A stretch of 64,000 bases of DNA from contig OY986975.1 of the NCBI GenBank assembly GCA_963920575.1, positions 20,739,897-20,803,896 of the forward strand, read 5' to 3'. Made by a program: the position numbers and the translations under genes. Source of the DNA: Narthecium ossifragum (Eukaryota > Streptophyta > Magnoliopsida > Dioscoreales > Nartheciaceae). Under the pieces are notes generated by a model. That model had not been told where the DNA came from. It saw only the letters and a program-made list of their open reading frames with translations, and searched no databases. Every line of letters starts with the position of its first letter. Position 1 is the first letter of the stretch. Positions 1-11,026 of the stretch are shown here, piece after piece.

Positions 1-631
1 CAAAATTGAGTAAATTGAGTATGGTGATCGGTTTGCCGTGAGTCAGACTAATGGCGTCTACCGGTTTGGACTAAATTGCAAGATTTTGAAACTATAGGAT
101 ATGATAATGTGATTTTTAAAGATGAGAGTAGTAGAATGACAAAACCTGAAACTACAGGGTATTTAAATGTATTTTGGCCTATTTTTTTCATAATAGGATC
201 ACATACACATAAGGAACATATATATAAAATAATACACGTATAAACAATAATTATACACGTACCCATGATACGTGTATAACCAAGAACCATACACGTCTTA
301 GCTTATACGTGTGTATGTGATCCGATTATGTAGTGTGTGCAACAAAAAAAAACCTAAACCTACAAAGAAGACAATATAGATAGGAGAGATTGGTGTGAGC
401 AACAAAAAGAAAGAAGAGGTTTGGAATGAAAAATACTAGTTTAGATTTAAGTTTATATATATACATATAGAGGCTAGATTGTGTAATCTTCCTGGCTATA
501 TTCTTTATTTTATCAACTAGGATGAAGTTTCCTATGGGAAACTCCTTGTTACTTATTATTGGGTTCCGCCCATGCCCCATCACTATTGAACAAAAGTATG
601 CTAGCTGGAGATCGAAGTTGTGTATTATCTT
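1..631. other. AT-rich intergenic, no gene seen
   Basis: No reading frame here resembles a known protein family. The stretch is AT-rich, and the motif TACACGT or its near-variants occurs several times between 230 and 310 on both strands, which suggests a small degenerate repeat. Nothing further is supported. Confidence 0.5.
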
Positions 632-1026
632 CTATTATATAAAACTAGTACTCACATGTGTCCCTGACACAGTTTTTAGTTATTGTTAATATAAAATTTT
701 AACAAACTCCCTGTAGTTTGTCTGATTAGACGGCTGTGTAGACCCGTAGGTGGTCTAGGGTTCGAAGGTTGGTCATAGTTTTTTGTTCACTGCCACCATA
801 AAACATAGCCAATAAAATATATAAAATATAAAATAAAATATTATAAGTCTAACTTAGGGTATATAAAATAAATATAAATATAAGTCTTTGCATAAGATAA
901 TATTAATAGAACTTAGATTGATATGAATTAATGCAGGTTTATATAAAGTAAACTTAGAGAATATATATAAAGAAACTTAGGGGATATGAATTAATGTAGG
1001 TTAACCGTTATTGCTCCTTATAAGGT
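632..1026 (+). repeat. Dispersed repeat, copy 1 (unclassified, contains a tRNA-like B-box)
   Basis: About 390 bp that match, in opposite orientation, the segment at 25886-26250. Shared landmarks are ACTAGTACTCA at the left, CCCTGACACAGTTTTTAG, GGGTTCGAAGGTTG, TGTTCACTGCCACCATAAAA and, at the right, GTTATTGCTCCTTATAAG. GGTTCGAAGGTT resembles an RNA polymerase III B-box, so a SINE-like origin is possible, but there is no poly(A) end. Both copies are flanked by TTATA-like sequence, though this may belong to the element itself. No coding capacity. Confidence 0.55.
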
Positions 1027-1171
1027 TGATAAGTTTTTATGAGTCATATTTTGACGCATCTATTTTTCCGCACATGATAGCTGAGTTATAGAAAAAAAAA
1101 GAAAAAAAAAAAGAGAGGGGACATGTGACACTTGACTCATAGAGAGGAGACATGAAGGTAGGTGGGTGATT

Positions 1172-1990
1172 GGGGCTGTTTGGTTGCATGTATCAGCTGA
1201 TACATGCATCAGTTGATGCAGCCTTTTGATACAAAACCAGTGTTTAGTTGGTCAAATGCATCAGCTGATGCAAAAAGAGGCTCAGATGCTGCATCAGCAT
1301 CAGCTGATGCATCACTATATGAATTAAAATATTATTTTCGGAATTAATAAAATCTTAAATAAATCTGAAAAATCAATATATGAATTTCGAAAAATGTGAA
1401 AACCCAATCAGAAAATCCGAAAATTCGTGGAAAAAAACTTTACATGAATATATTATTTTCGGAATTAATAAAACATTAAATAAATCTGAAAAATCAATAT
1501 ATGAATTCCAAAAAATCTGAAAACCCAACCAGAAAATTCGAAAATTCATGGAAAAAAAACTTTACATGAATATATTATTTTTGCTTGTATTTTTGTTGAT
1601 TTTTATTAAAAAAATTATCATAAACGAATTAAGTCCGGAAGATAAGTAAAGAATTGAATACTGTTGTTCAAGATTTGGTTGATACTTTGTAGTTAAGAGT
1701 TTGCTGAGACGATTTTAGATTAATACTCACACCTGCTTGATCTTTTTTACTTTAATAATTAAGAAATTATTAAGTTAGCACGAGCTCAATAATTTAATAA
1801 ATATAGTCAAAGAAAAAATATAGCTAAATAAAAAACAGCTAAAGAAAAAAAATGATATGAAACAGCTGTATCAACTGATGCAATACATACCAACCAAACA
1901 GAAAATGAACTAATACTGCATCAGTTGATACAAGCAATCAAACAAACAGGTGATGCTAATACTGCATCAACTGATGCATCCAAACGCCCC
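1172..1990. mobile_element. Non-autonomous TIR element with palindromic subterminal repeats
   Basis: The left end reads GGGGCTGTTTGGTTGCAT and the right end, read on the other strand, GGGGGCGTTTGGATGCAT, giving imperfect terminal inverted repeats of about 18 bp. Many copies of the palindromic motif GCATCAGCTGATGC and variants cluster in the first 150 and last 150 bp, as in subterminal transposase-binding regions of hAT, PIF/Harbinger or CACTA elements. The centre holds a tandem duplication (see 1319-1566). There is no transposase and no convincing target-site duplication, so the superfamily is undecided. Confidence 0.6.
1319..1566. repeat. Tandem duplication of about 124 bp inside the TIR element
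   Basis: Two adjacent copies of about 124 bp, beginning near 1319 and 1444. Each contains TATTATTTTCGGAATTAATA, CAATATATGAATT, GAAAACCCAA and GGAAAAAAACTTTACATGAA. A third copy starts near 1567 and decays after about 20 bp. The unit is over 70% A+T and has no coding content. Confidence 0.7.
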
Positions 1991-2384
1991 CTAAGGAGGT
2001 TAGTAGCGGTGGGGGTTCCGGAAAATTCATCATATTTTCATCATATAGTTTTCATCATATTTGTAGAATACTATTATTTTTTAATACAAAAATCTCTAGG
2101 TACAGGTTTCGATGCCTCTCATCATACCGGACGAATAAGTCAAGCATCCATTATGGGCTTCCACCTAATGGTGACTAATTCTCGAGTCATGCAAGGACTA
2201 GATTGCTGGATATATATATCCACATTGGGTCCGAAGCTAATTAATAGTCCATTGTATTCAATACAGTCAGTCAAGAAATCATTATTCTAATGTAACCATT
2301 GTCTAATAATGTTCATTCGGAAACAACGCGCTAACACTCAAGTCAAGCTTGGAGCCCAATTCCTTGCTCCACCCTTGATTTCTC

Positions 2385-2392
2385 TATATAAA
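2385..2392 (+). promoter_or_regulatory. TATA box of the AG-peptide gene
   Basis: TATATAAA lies 128 bp before the ATG at 2520 in a CT-rich context (TTTCTCTATATAAAGACACC). Transcription would start about 30 bp downstream, near 2415, giving a 5' UTR of about 100 nt with CA and CT-rich sequence typical of plant leaders. This is a positional prediction. Confidence 0.6.
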
Positions 2393-2519
2393 GACACCAC
2401 ACCGCCATGATTGTTCTCTCATCTCACTCACTCACATCTTGTCCAAAGCTCTCTTCTATTCAGCAGCTAGCTCTAAACACCCTTCCAAGTTTTAGACGTC
2501 TTTTGTTGGTCGGAAGAAG

Positions 2520-2702
2520 ATGGGTTCCATGAGAGTCTTCGCAGTTCTCTTCATCATCACCTTCTTCTTGTCTGGGCTCATCCAGCTCGCCCATGGCCAA
2601 ACTGCGGCGCCTTCGAAGATGTTGGATGGCAAGGTGATAGACCAGGGGATAACTTATGTGCTCTTGCTGGTGGCGCTCCTTGTAACCTATCTTGTTCACT
2701 GA
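2520..2702 (+). CDS. Arabinogalactan peptide (AG-peptide, AGP16/20/22-like)
   Basis: A 60-residue single-exon protein. Residues 1-26 form a signal peptide (FAVLFIITFFLSGLIQLAHG) cleaved before QTAAPSK. The mature core is only about 12 residues and carries the Ala-Pro-Ser motif that is hydroxylated and O-glycosylated in AG-peptides. Residues from about 44 to 58 are a hydrophobic GPI-attachment signal (ITYVLLLVALLVTYLV). Total length, the motif KMLDGKVIDQGI before the tail, and the lack of introns all fit the plant AG-peptide family. The product should be a GPI-anchored proteoglycan at the plasma membrane and wall, a class linked to growth and signalling. The start is supported by the TATA box at 2385 and by the signal peptide beginning within the first residues. 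Confidence 0.93.
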   Translation: MGSMRVFAVLFIITFFLSGLIQLAHGQTAAPSKMLDGKVIDQGITYVLLLVALLVTYLVH

Positions 2703-4470
2703 TGCTTCTCGTAGTATAGTAATATTAAGTCATAGTTTTAGGCATTTTTATCATTGATTTGTACATCCAATTCGCTGAAATAAACGGCGCTTTAGATTTT
2801 TATGTTGTGAATTAAAATTTCAGACATTTTCTGATTTTATCTGCCCTCCGTTTGCTCCATTGGGTTTGAATATTAATTGATGGCTCTTGCCCTCCATTTG
2901 GGTCATGGGATGAATCTTATGATGATTTGGGTCTTACTCTTCTCCAAGTAAACTCCAACAGGCGAAGCGAATGGTGGCTTTCTAATCTGCAAACCTACAG
3001 GACTACAATCTTTATAACTTTTATATTCACCAAAACATACATAAACCACCAAAAAATAAACGGCCTTGAATCGAGGCATGGGCTAGGCTGGCTTGCCAGC
3101 CCAGAAATGGCCGTCGGACCAAGGCCTGAATGCACACACCTAACCTTCACTATCGCTCCTTGTCCACAACTACATTACTGAAGCAATAGGCTGAAAGGCC
3201 GATGAGGCCGGACTTCTGGCTTGTGGGCTTCCAGATTTCCTAAGGCCTCATTCAAGCCCATATGATCTCGAATTCATGTCTCAAAGATTGGGCCTCTTCT
3301 AACCCTAGCCTTCCATGGCCTGTTATGGTGTGTGGCCATTATAGAAGGCCCATGTGGTAGGTGTCGTTTCAAAGCAAGCTGCCATCAGGACATGTGGCCC
3401 ATCTTGTAGCATTCGTGGCCCAAATAAAGTAGTCGTTATATATACCGTCTCAATTCTTAATACTCCAAACATCTCACTACCGAAGAGGATCTGAGCTATT
3501 TGCTCCCAGAAGCCAAGAAAGCATAATATTTGAAAGGGACATGGATTGGCAATGTTGGATTACTACATGAAAACAAGTAATTTGATGTAAAATCTAATAG
3601 AATATCCATACTAGCTAGGTTTTGCCACTATCGTGGAGAGTAAACTCAAATACTGAGGAATTAGCTGCTTAGACACTTGAGAAACATCAATCATCACTTG
3701 TGTGATTAATTATATTTTCGATAATAATATCTTATCCGCCTAAGTTAGTAGCTAGATAGATCACTGCTTCTTCTAAATATTATCTAGTTGCTTCAAACCA
3801 CGATTTGAAATCTAAAATTAAATAAGGTATAAGGGTGGCATTGCTTCAAACCACGATTTAACTCTGAATCCCTTTCACTTTAGTGCATGCAATTAAAGTT
3901 CCTGTTCTCTATGGACTAAATTAATACAAGTATATATAACATTATAGCCAGCCATAGACTAATAGCTTCTAAATATAGTACTTGTCACTTGTCATAAGAA
4001 TGAAATTAAACAGCGAACAGACAGCAAACCCTTGGCCTTGATAACAAACCATAATCCCTAGAATAACTAGCATGCATAGATTCGAAGAAAGCTTACTCGA
4101 GGTAATAAGGAAACTCATCCAAGGCATGCAACTCCGGCCACATTACCGACGAACACCATGCTCAGAAGCTCCTTTCTCATCGCCTTTTCCATCTCCGCTT
4201 CAATCGACTCTTTAATTAACCTCCCGGTTGTGGAGCGCCAGAGCCAGCGCGCGTCAACGCGCCTATCAAACAGCTCGATCGCCGACCAAAGAAACAAGTC
4301 CGATCGAGATATCCTCTCTCCGGATATTAATCGCGTTGTTTCCATCTTCTCTCATTCTTGATGTGAAGAAGATCCAAAGGAGAGAGAGGAAAGAAGAAGA
4401 ATAGAAGAGAGAATAATAGAAATCTAAAGGGAAGGAGGTGTTTGATCTCGTTAAGGAAAGACTCGAGGCA
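2703..4470. other. Intergenic, 3' flank of the AG-peptide gene; no gene seen
   Basis: The first 150 bp are the likely 3' UTR, with AATAAA-like signals near 2780. The rest has only short open frames without recognisable domains. Between 4140 and 4360 there is a GC-richer patch open on both strands, which I do not believe to be a gene. Confidence 0.45.
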
Positions 4471-5210
4471 TGCTACTAGGGTTTTATGTTGGGAAAGTCC
4501 TTCCCCATGAGAGACGTTGACAAGAGACGTCGACGAAAAGCGACGAGGACGCGCGATGCTGAAAAAACAAAGGTGCAGGAAGCAAGGGATTGATCCTTTG
4601 TTTGGAAAGGATCGATCCTCTTCCCACAGCAGAGAACTGGCCTGGAAAGGATCGATCTTATGCCCTATAAGAATCGATCCTCCCAGGCGATTTTTTCCAT
4701 GACAGAGAGCGTGTTTTTGATGATCGATCTTTACCCTCAAAAGGATCGATCATCTTTGGGGCAGTCTTTTCTACGGAATGAAAGGATCGATCCTTTCATT
4801 CAAGAAGATCGATCATTTGCGGAATCTGGGAAAGATTTAAGGGTCCAGATTAATCCGAGTGTGTGTTGATTAGTGGATATAAATAGGGTTAGTGTGTAAC
4901 CCTAATGTGTGTGACTTGATATCAGAAACCCTAGAGAGAGGTCTTGGGGGCTTGATAGAAAGTAGAGCATTATAGAGTGAATGTATTTGAGAGGGTTGAG
5001 AGAGATTTATATGTGAGAGTTGAGAGATCAAGTCTTGTAAATCTCCTCATATATTGAAGTTTTCTTTCTTCCCGTGGTTTTTCCTTTGCGGTGATTTGCC
5101 GGAAGGTTTTTCACGTTAAATTCTGGTGTCTCTCCTCCTAGTTTTATTTTGGTGCTCTCTCATCTTGGTTTTCATCCCCGCTGGAGGTGGCCAGTGCTAC
5201 TAGGGTTTTA
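4471..5210 (+). mobile_element. Probable solo Copia-type LTR bounded by a 16-bp direct repeat
   Basis: The block between 4487 (TGTTGGGAAAG) and 5193 (GGTGGCCA) starts TG and ends CA. Its last 200 bp show the usual R-U5 style of plant Copia LTRs (CCCGTGGTTTTTCC, TTTTTCACGTTAAATTCTGGTGTC). The first half holds at least seven copies of a GGATCGATCC-like motif (4587-4820). TGCTACTAGGGTTTTA occurs exactly at 4471-4486 and 5195-5210, directly flanking the block. A 16-bp duplication is too long for normal LTR integration (usually 5 bp), so the boundaries or the mechanism remain open. No internal retrotransposon genes are present. Confidence 0.5.
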
Positions 5211-5624
5211 AGCGGTGACTTGGATTCTGATAAAAATAATTTCAACTATTAGATAAGATCTAAATAGATATTATTCGTTGAAATAATGATAGTACGGAGA
5301 CAACAGTATGACTAAACATAACTCTATTCGAAGCTCGTGAAAATATTTCCAAACAATATTATACCTCTTTTTGTTAAAGATCATACCAAAGAAAAGTGAT
5401 TGGGTACATACACGCATGCATGTGTATCTTTTTTAGCCTGGTCCGGCATGGCCCAACTAAAGGCTGGCCTAGTAAATATTACACCTCTCTTTGTTTAAAA
5501 AAAAAAATTATGCAACTTGCGCTCCAAGAAATTATAAATATCAGACTCGACCTTGTTTTCCTATTTCTCTTTCGTCTCTTTGGCTTTGGTCTCTCCCCCC
5601 TCCCTCGTTCTTGTTACTCCTTTA

Positions 5625-7640
5625 ATGGAGCAGAAGCACGTCTTCCAGTTAGCCTTTGCGGCCGCCGGCGTCGGCTGGGCGCTCAGAGCGGCCTACGAGA
5701 GTTGGATTGAATCGAAGAGGATCGAACTAGAGATAGAAAAGGAGCTCAGGGGCATGATGGTCGACGGCAAAGACGCAGGAGTTACCTTCAGTGATTTCCC
5801 TTTTCACCTCCCGTGGGTTATTAATTTGCTCTATTCTAGTTTTGCTTTGAATCTACCATTGGTTCTTGAAGTACCTTAATTTATATAGCTAATTAGGTTT
5901 TGAAATAATTATGTTTGAAATTGGTTTCGTATTATGGATATGCGTGTGTACTATTTATTCAGGAACGTGTAATAGATGTGACTTAGGGAAAGCAGAACTA
6001 TTTAGGCGCGAATTGGCCGGTAAGAGTTCATGTCTTCTGCTTGCATTCTTAATTATCGTGCAAGATCTTAGAAACGGAGTCTTGATTGATTACAGACTAA
6101 TAGGACAGAACTTCTTGATGTAGCAAGAAGATCACGGTTTATGTTCTATTTTCAAGGATAACTGTTCAAGTATATCACAGGGGAGATTATATGTACCATG
6201 AATTTTGAAGAAAAGCTTCACTATACGTGGGAATTTATTGCTTCGTGCAATTCAAACGGCAGACAGTATTGAAGACACTAGAATTTTACACTTGACTATA
6301 GTCCACCGAAATTGGACCTTCCCTTCTGCCATTGGCCTCAGATGCAAAGTTTGCGTCTTATCGAGCAACATCAGCCTAGATGGTCTCATTGTCTTTCATT
6401 AGCGTGCTTCATTGTCTGTTTTAAATTGTCTTTCCTTAGGGCCCTTTTCCTCATATATATATTCAGATTTTGTCGTTGTTCATTGTTCGTATATTTAACA
6501 TTGTTGATGCAAATTCATAGTGAGCATCTGCGCGAGGTCTTGATGTCCGCCGCTCATATGAACTTCGGCTCAGAATACTTTGCTACATTTACTGAAAACC
6601 TATCTCCTTCCAGCCGGACCATTTTGCTTTCAGGCACCTCAGGTGGTTTGGTATGCATTATGATATTGGATAACTATCGCCTATGGACTTGATATTGATA
6701 TATGTTAGTGTTTCCAATTTTGTAGAGTTGTACCATCAGAAGCTTGCAAAGGCTCTAGCAGCTTTCTACACTAATAAGGGAAAGGGAAAGGTGCTGTTAC
6801 TGGATATTAATGACCTTTGTATAAAGGCGAGTAAATTCAATGCCAGTAAACTTTAATAGCAATTTACTTCTAGGCTAACTTATTCAGTTTTACTGCGATA
6901 GATTCAGACCAAATAGAGCAGTCTTAAAATGTACATATGCAAGTCTTATTCTGTGAGCTTTCGTGCCCACCCAATATGCTGATAGTCACCTGTCTCTTTA
7001 GTCTTTTTGGTCACCAATATATGCTCACATTGGAGTTTCATCAATTTTCCTTAATATTGCTCACTCATTGGAGATTCCTGTACATGTATCATGTAACAGA
7101 TATGCTATTTCGCAATACCTTTCTCTTTCAAATATGCTTTCTGGTTTCTCTTCCTTTTGTCTAATAGTGTAATGGCTAGTAGCAGCATTCATTTGTCCTC
7201 TTTTTTTCCAGTTATCTAAGCGGTCTACCTCTGACAACGTACATGGAATAATGCCTGGTTTGATAGAACTCTTTCCCATGTGGAAGAAAACCCAACTCTT
7301 CTCCTTTTGGGAGAAAACTCGAGGTAAAATTGGTGATCCCTCTACCATATTAACATTATATCAGTTAATATTTCTTTTGACTTCTTTAAGGTGCACCTTT
7401 TTCTGTATGATAATTTCTATACTCTCTCTTGTTACATCTCCTTGGATATATACATGCCTTGAAACCTTATGCCACATGATTTTGCTATAACTTGTGCTTT
7501 ATGAATTAACTAGACAAGAACGTGGTAAGAAATGAAAATAGCTTCATGCAGCCCTCCTAACATATAAACTAGTAAAAGTTCAGATAGCTCTCTCTGTCTC
7601 TGTCTCTCTCTCTCTGTCTCTGTCTCTGTCTCTGTCTCTG

Positions 7641-7709
<69 letters not shown>

Positions 7710-9002
7710 CAGTATATATGGTTAGGGTAACTCTTCCTAACAGAAAGAGGTAATTACCTCGGAGGGCTATAATAAAACATGCTTAATTATAAACCATTCG
7801 ATCTGGTGAAGAAAAATCATTCTCTCTAACTTATTTCAACATCGTATATTGAGCTATCAGAAAATATCCTAGTCTAATTAGTGTGATTTTTGATAGTCCG
7901 TCATCCTTGTGTTCTGAATTTAAGCAGGGAAAAGTTTTTCTTGTTTTTGGATGTAGGGGTACTCGATGAATAACAATTTGGAAGATTATGTTCATTAGTT
8001 TGCAAAGCTTTATAAAAGGACAATCAGACTAAACATAAGCATACAAGTTTTGGGAAATTTGGTAGCTATTCTCTTACAAAATCCTTGCAGATTTTAAGCG
8101 TAGCGCTACATAACACTACTGTAATGATATTGTACATTGTTAAAACTTAAACGCTTCAAATTGCTATTCTACTCCCACTATGTTTTATTTTATGTATTTA
8201 ATTTTTCTAGATACCCTCAGATGCCGCAGCAGCAGTTGGCCTTTTCCTGAAAAAGCTCTTGTGCGATCACTTTACAAGGTACAATTTTTGTGTGGTAACT
8301 CTCTCTACTTGTGCCTTGTTGATTCTGTTGGAAAGAAAGCGGATCCTTTAATTCTTGACATCTATCAATCCAGGTCTTGGTCACAACATCCAAAAGCGAT
8401 GCCATTGTCCTTTACATAAGGGATGTTGATAGCGTCTTATACAAATCAAGAAGGATGTATTCATTGTTGGAGAGGATGTCGAGAAGACGGTCAGGATATT
8501 TAATCATTCTTGGTTCAAGGATATTGGGACCAAATAGCGAATGCAGGCAAGTTGCAAAGATGCTTGATCGTGTATTCCTTTATCAGATAGAGATTAGGCC
8601 TCAAGAAGATGATAAAAGCTTCGATCGCTGGAAACCTCAACTAAAACGAGAAATGGAACTGGTTCGAAACAAGGATAACAGAGTTCACATTATGGAGGTA
8701 CTTGCAAAGAATGATATTGTGTGCCATGATTTGGACTCAGTATCCACTGCAGACACTGTGCTTCTAAGTGATGAGATTGAAGAAATCGTGCTCTTAGCAG
8801 TTTCACATCATTTGAGAAATACCAACGAGCCTAAGTTCACAAATGGGATACTTGTTATCTCCTCAGAAAGGTTAGGCCTTATTATCTGCTTGTTCCTCAA
8901 CATTGTCTATTTGCTTTATCTCTCTTAACCAGCTTCCAAAATCCACCTCTTTTATGCAACAGCTTGTCCCGTGGATTGAATATTTTCCTACAAAGCAATT
9001 GA
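5625..9002 (+). CDS. DAA1-type AAA protein, N-terminal (degenerate) half only
   Basis: Seven exons keep phase: 5625-5812, 6521-6642, 6726-6826, 7212-7323, 8211-8278, 8374-8870 and 8963-9002, giving about 375 residues. The protein starts MEQKHVFQLAFAAAGVGWAL (a possible membrane anchor), continues with HLREVLMSAAHMN and LSPSSRTILLSGTSG, a degenerate Walker A where plant DAA1-like proteins have their first ATPase region. Then come KVLLLDIND, AIVLYIRDVDSVLYKS (Walker B-like, Asp-Val-Asp), LIILGSRIL, DNRVHIMEVLAKNDI and ISSESLSRGLNIF. From family knowledge the full-length relatives then carry a linker and a canonical GPPGTGKT AAA+ domain; here an in-frame TGA at 9000 ends the protein. The intron after exon 3 has a GC donor. 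Whether this is functional or a 3'-truncated copy is unresolved. Confidence 0.8.
7588..7704 (+). repeat. Compound microsatellite (TCTCTG)n-(CT)n in an intron
   Basis: TCTCTG hexamers repeat at least eight times and pass into an uninterrupted CT run of about 45 bp up to 7704. It sits in the fourth intron of the AAA-like gene. Such tracts vary in length by slippage. Confidence 0.95.
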
Positions 9003-10300
9003 TGGAGCCGAATGACCGCAACTTTGTGGAGCTTATATGGGGCCTTGCATAATCTAACTTGTAGCCATTTATGCTGTGTTCTGTTTGGCTTTTTAGTGGT
9101 TTTGGGGACTATTAGTTGATGCTTGCTTTATTTTCCAGCTTTTCAGTTTCTTAAAATGTCTGGACTCTGGGGTGCTCTGTTTTTCCTTATCTACTAAAAA
9201 AACTTTACTATGATGGCTAGAAATGGATAAGTCTTCCTAGTTTTTGTTTCTTCGTCTCTTCATTCAGCATGAAGCTCGAATAAAGCCTAATCCCTTAACA
9301 AAGCATGCAGAAATATTCTGAGATACTAAAAAGAGTCCGTTTGGGCATGCAATGCATGATCTAATGTCAAAACGTATTTTGTTTTTTCTTTACCGGATAC
9401 AGCAGAGTTCATAATGAATCTACTGTTGTCTGTTGGAGGAATAATTTCAGAAACTGTACGCTAAAAATGAAATAGTTTATAGGTGCTTCTTTTTTACCAC
9501 CCCGGCTGCGGCGTGAAAAACGCACAATCGAATCATTTAACCATTTCACCATATAAGGTAACTAGTTGTGTCCTGTCAGGTGACATGGTAACCACCAATC
9601 CCACCCTAAGAACCACCAAATAACTTTCTTTCACTAAACCCCTCTTAACCTAGAATTATCATGTCATCTAAGACATTCTTTCGTCACGTAAAACAACAAA
9701 AATTTCACTGCTTATAATCAAAACCTCATATAAGGATGATGATGAGTTAAAATCACAATGTCCATGAGAAATGCGTTGGATAAAAGGCTCAATCAACCAG
9801 CCTGATCGAGTCAGCAGACTGACTCGGATCAAACCCAAAATATCCAATCGAATACCAGTTGGATCAAAACCAACTAAATCTGATTCGACCAAAACGATCC
9901 AATCCAAAGAGAGACACGGAAACAACGGTTCGTTACAGTATCTCCCTGTTTTGGTAACAATATACGACGTAATGATGGTAGTACACTTATGCGTCACGAG
10001 TTCATGCGTGCATGTACTTGAGAACCCCATGTAAATAGTAACAACTAACAACATAATGGCTGAGATTTTAGTGGATGCATTGCATTGCATGCATGGATGT
10101 GTCTCTCTGTTTGTTAACCATTTATGTGGAGAGATTGCGAGGTAAACGCTGCATCCCACCAATCGCCTATCAAGGAGTCTCAAATGGCCTACAAAAGGGT
10201 GCCAAAAGGCGTGCCTCACCGACAGACTGGAGACCAAAGCGACCGGAGGAGGACGACCGGCCGGCCGGCCGTAGGCCACTCAAGCCTCGCCGGAGGTGAG
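9003..10300. other. Intergenic region, no supported gene
   Basis: The first 200 bp are likely the 3' flank of the AAA-like gene. If the stop at 9000 is ignored, the next codons do not resume the family sequence. A long minus-strand open frame (9668-10279) has no recognisable domain and biased composition, so I do not call it. The last 100 bp are GC-rich and lead into a CT tract. Confidence 0.5.
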
Positions 10301-10301
10301 T

Positions 10302-10350
<49 letters not shown>
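10302..10350 (+). repeat. (CT)n microsatellite upstream of the dsRBD gene
   Basis: About 24 uninterrupted CT units, roughly 200 bp before the start codon at 10553. Pure CT tracts in this position are common in plant 5' UTRs and core promoters, so it may lie in the leader of the downstream gene. Confidence 0.95.
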
Positions 10351-10354
<4 letters not shown>

Positions 10355-10552
10355 CTTCCTAAAAATTTTGAAACTCGGTTCACGAGTTGGCTTTCAGATT
10401 TGAAAGTTGAAACCTTTTCTTCTGTTTATTTGGATCATAATCCTAGCTACACCCATTATGAAATCCTGGCTAGAATATTGATGAAAAGTAATGTTTTCCA
10501 GAGTCCAGAGTCTCCAGACTAACTAGTAATAAGTCTGTGTTTCCAGATATCA

Positions 10553-11026
10553 ATGGCTACTACTAATCAGAAGATGAGTTTGGAGGTGTCTTACAAGAGT
10601 ATTATTCAAGAATTCTGTCACAAGAACAAGGAGCATATCTCACTTCCAAAATACAAGGTGAGGAAGATGGGGCCAGAACACACTCCAAGCTTGCATGCAC
10701 AACTAGTGAAGATTGAGAACTCCGTCTACGACGTCGGAAGCCCGAAATCATCGAAGAGGAAGGCCGAACAGAGAGCGGCGGATCGTCTTATGGGATCGAG
10801 CGACGACGACGACGACGTCGAGCAGGAAATTGGAAGGCTGGAATCTTTGAACCAAGACTACAAGGTTGAGAATGAGGCATTGGTGGAGCAGTTGAAGGAG
10901 ATGGAGGAGGAAATTAGGATTGTCGGTGAACAAACCAAGAAGATTTTGTTAAAAAATTTGGTGTTGATGAGGATGTTGTCAGGATATGAAAAGATCTTGA
11001 ATGATCTCAATTCGTCAGAGTGTTGA
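10553..11026 (+). CDS. Small protein with a dsRNA-binding domain and a C-terminal coiled coil
   Basis: A 157-residue single-exon frame. Residues 12-80 fit the dsRNA-binding fold: YKSIIQEFCHKN (helix 1), LPKYKVRKMGPEHTPSLHAQLVKI (beta strands with the conserved GPEH) and SPKSSKRKAEQRAADRLM (basic N-terminus of helix 2, equivalent to the SKKxAExxAA motif). Residues 83-88 are acidic (DDDDDV). Residues 89-150 form a heptad-like coiled coil (IGRLESLNQDYKVENEALVEQLKEMEEEI). The known plant DRB proteins usually carry two dsRBDs and no such coiled coil, so this is an unusual small architecture. It could bind structured RNA and dimerise, or modulate a DRB or Dicer-like complex; that role is inference. 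A 5' exon cannot be excluded because the ATG follows TTTCCAGATATCA, which could be an acceptor. Confidence 0.75.
   Translation: MATTNQKMSLEVSYKSIIQEFCHKNKEHISLPKYKVRKMGPEHTPSLHAQLVKIENSVYDVGSPKSSKRKAEQRAADRLMGSSDDDDDVEQEIGRLESLNQDYKVENEALVEQLKEMEEEIRIVGEQTKKILLKNLVLMRMLSGYEKILNDLNSSEC

Noticed and set aside
740..775. tRNA gene suggested by GGTTCGAAGG
   Set aside because: No cloverleaf can be formed around the B-box and the phrase recurs within dispersed repeats, so it is a pol III-like relic.
9668..10279. A 203-residue minus-strand open frame
   Set aside because: It has no recognisable domain, overlaps other open frames on the plus strand and has no promoter or splice context.
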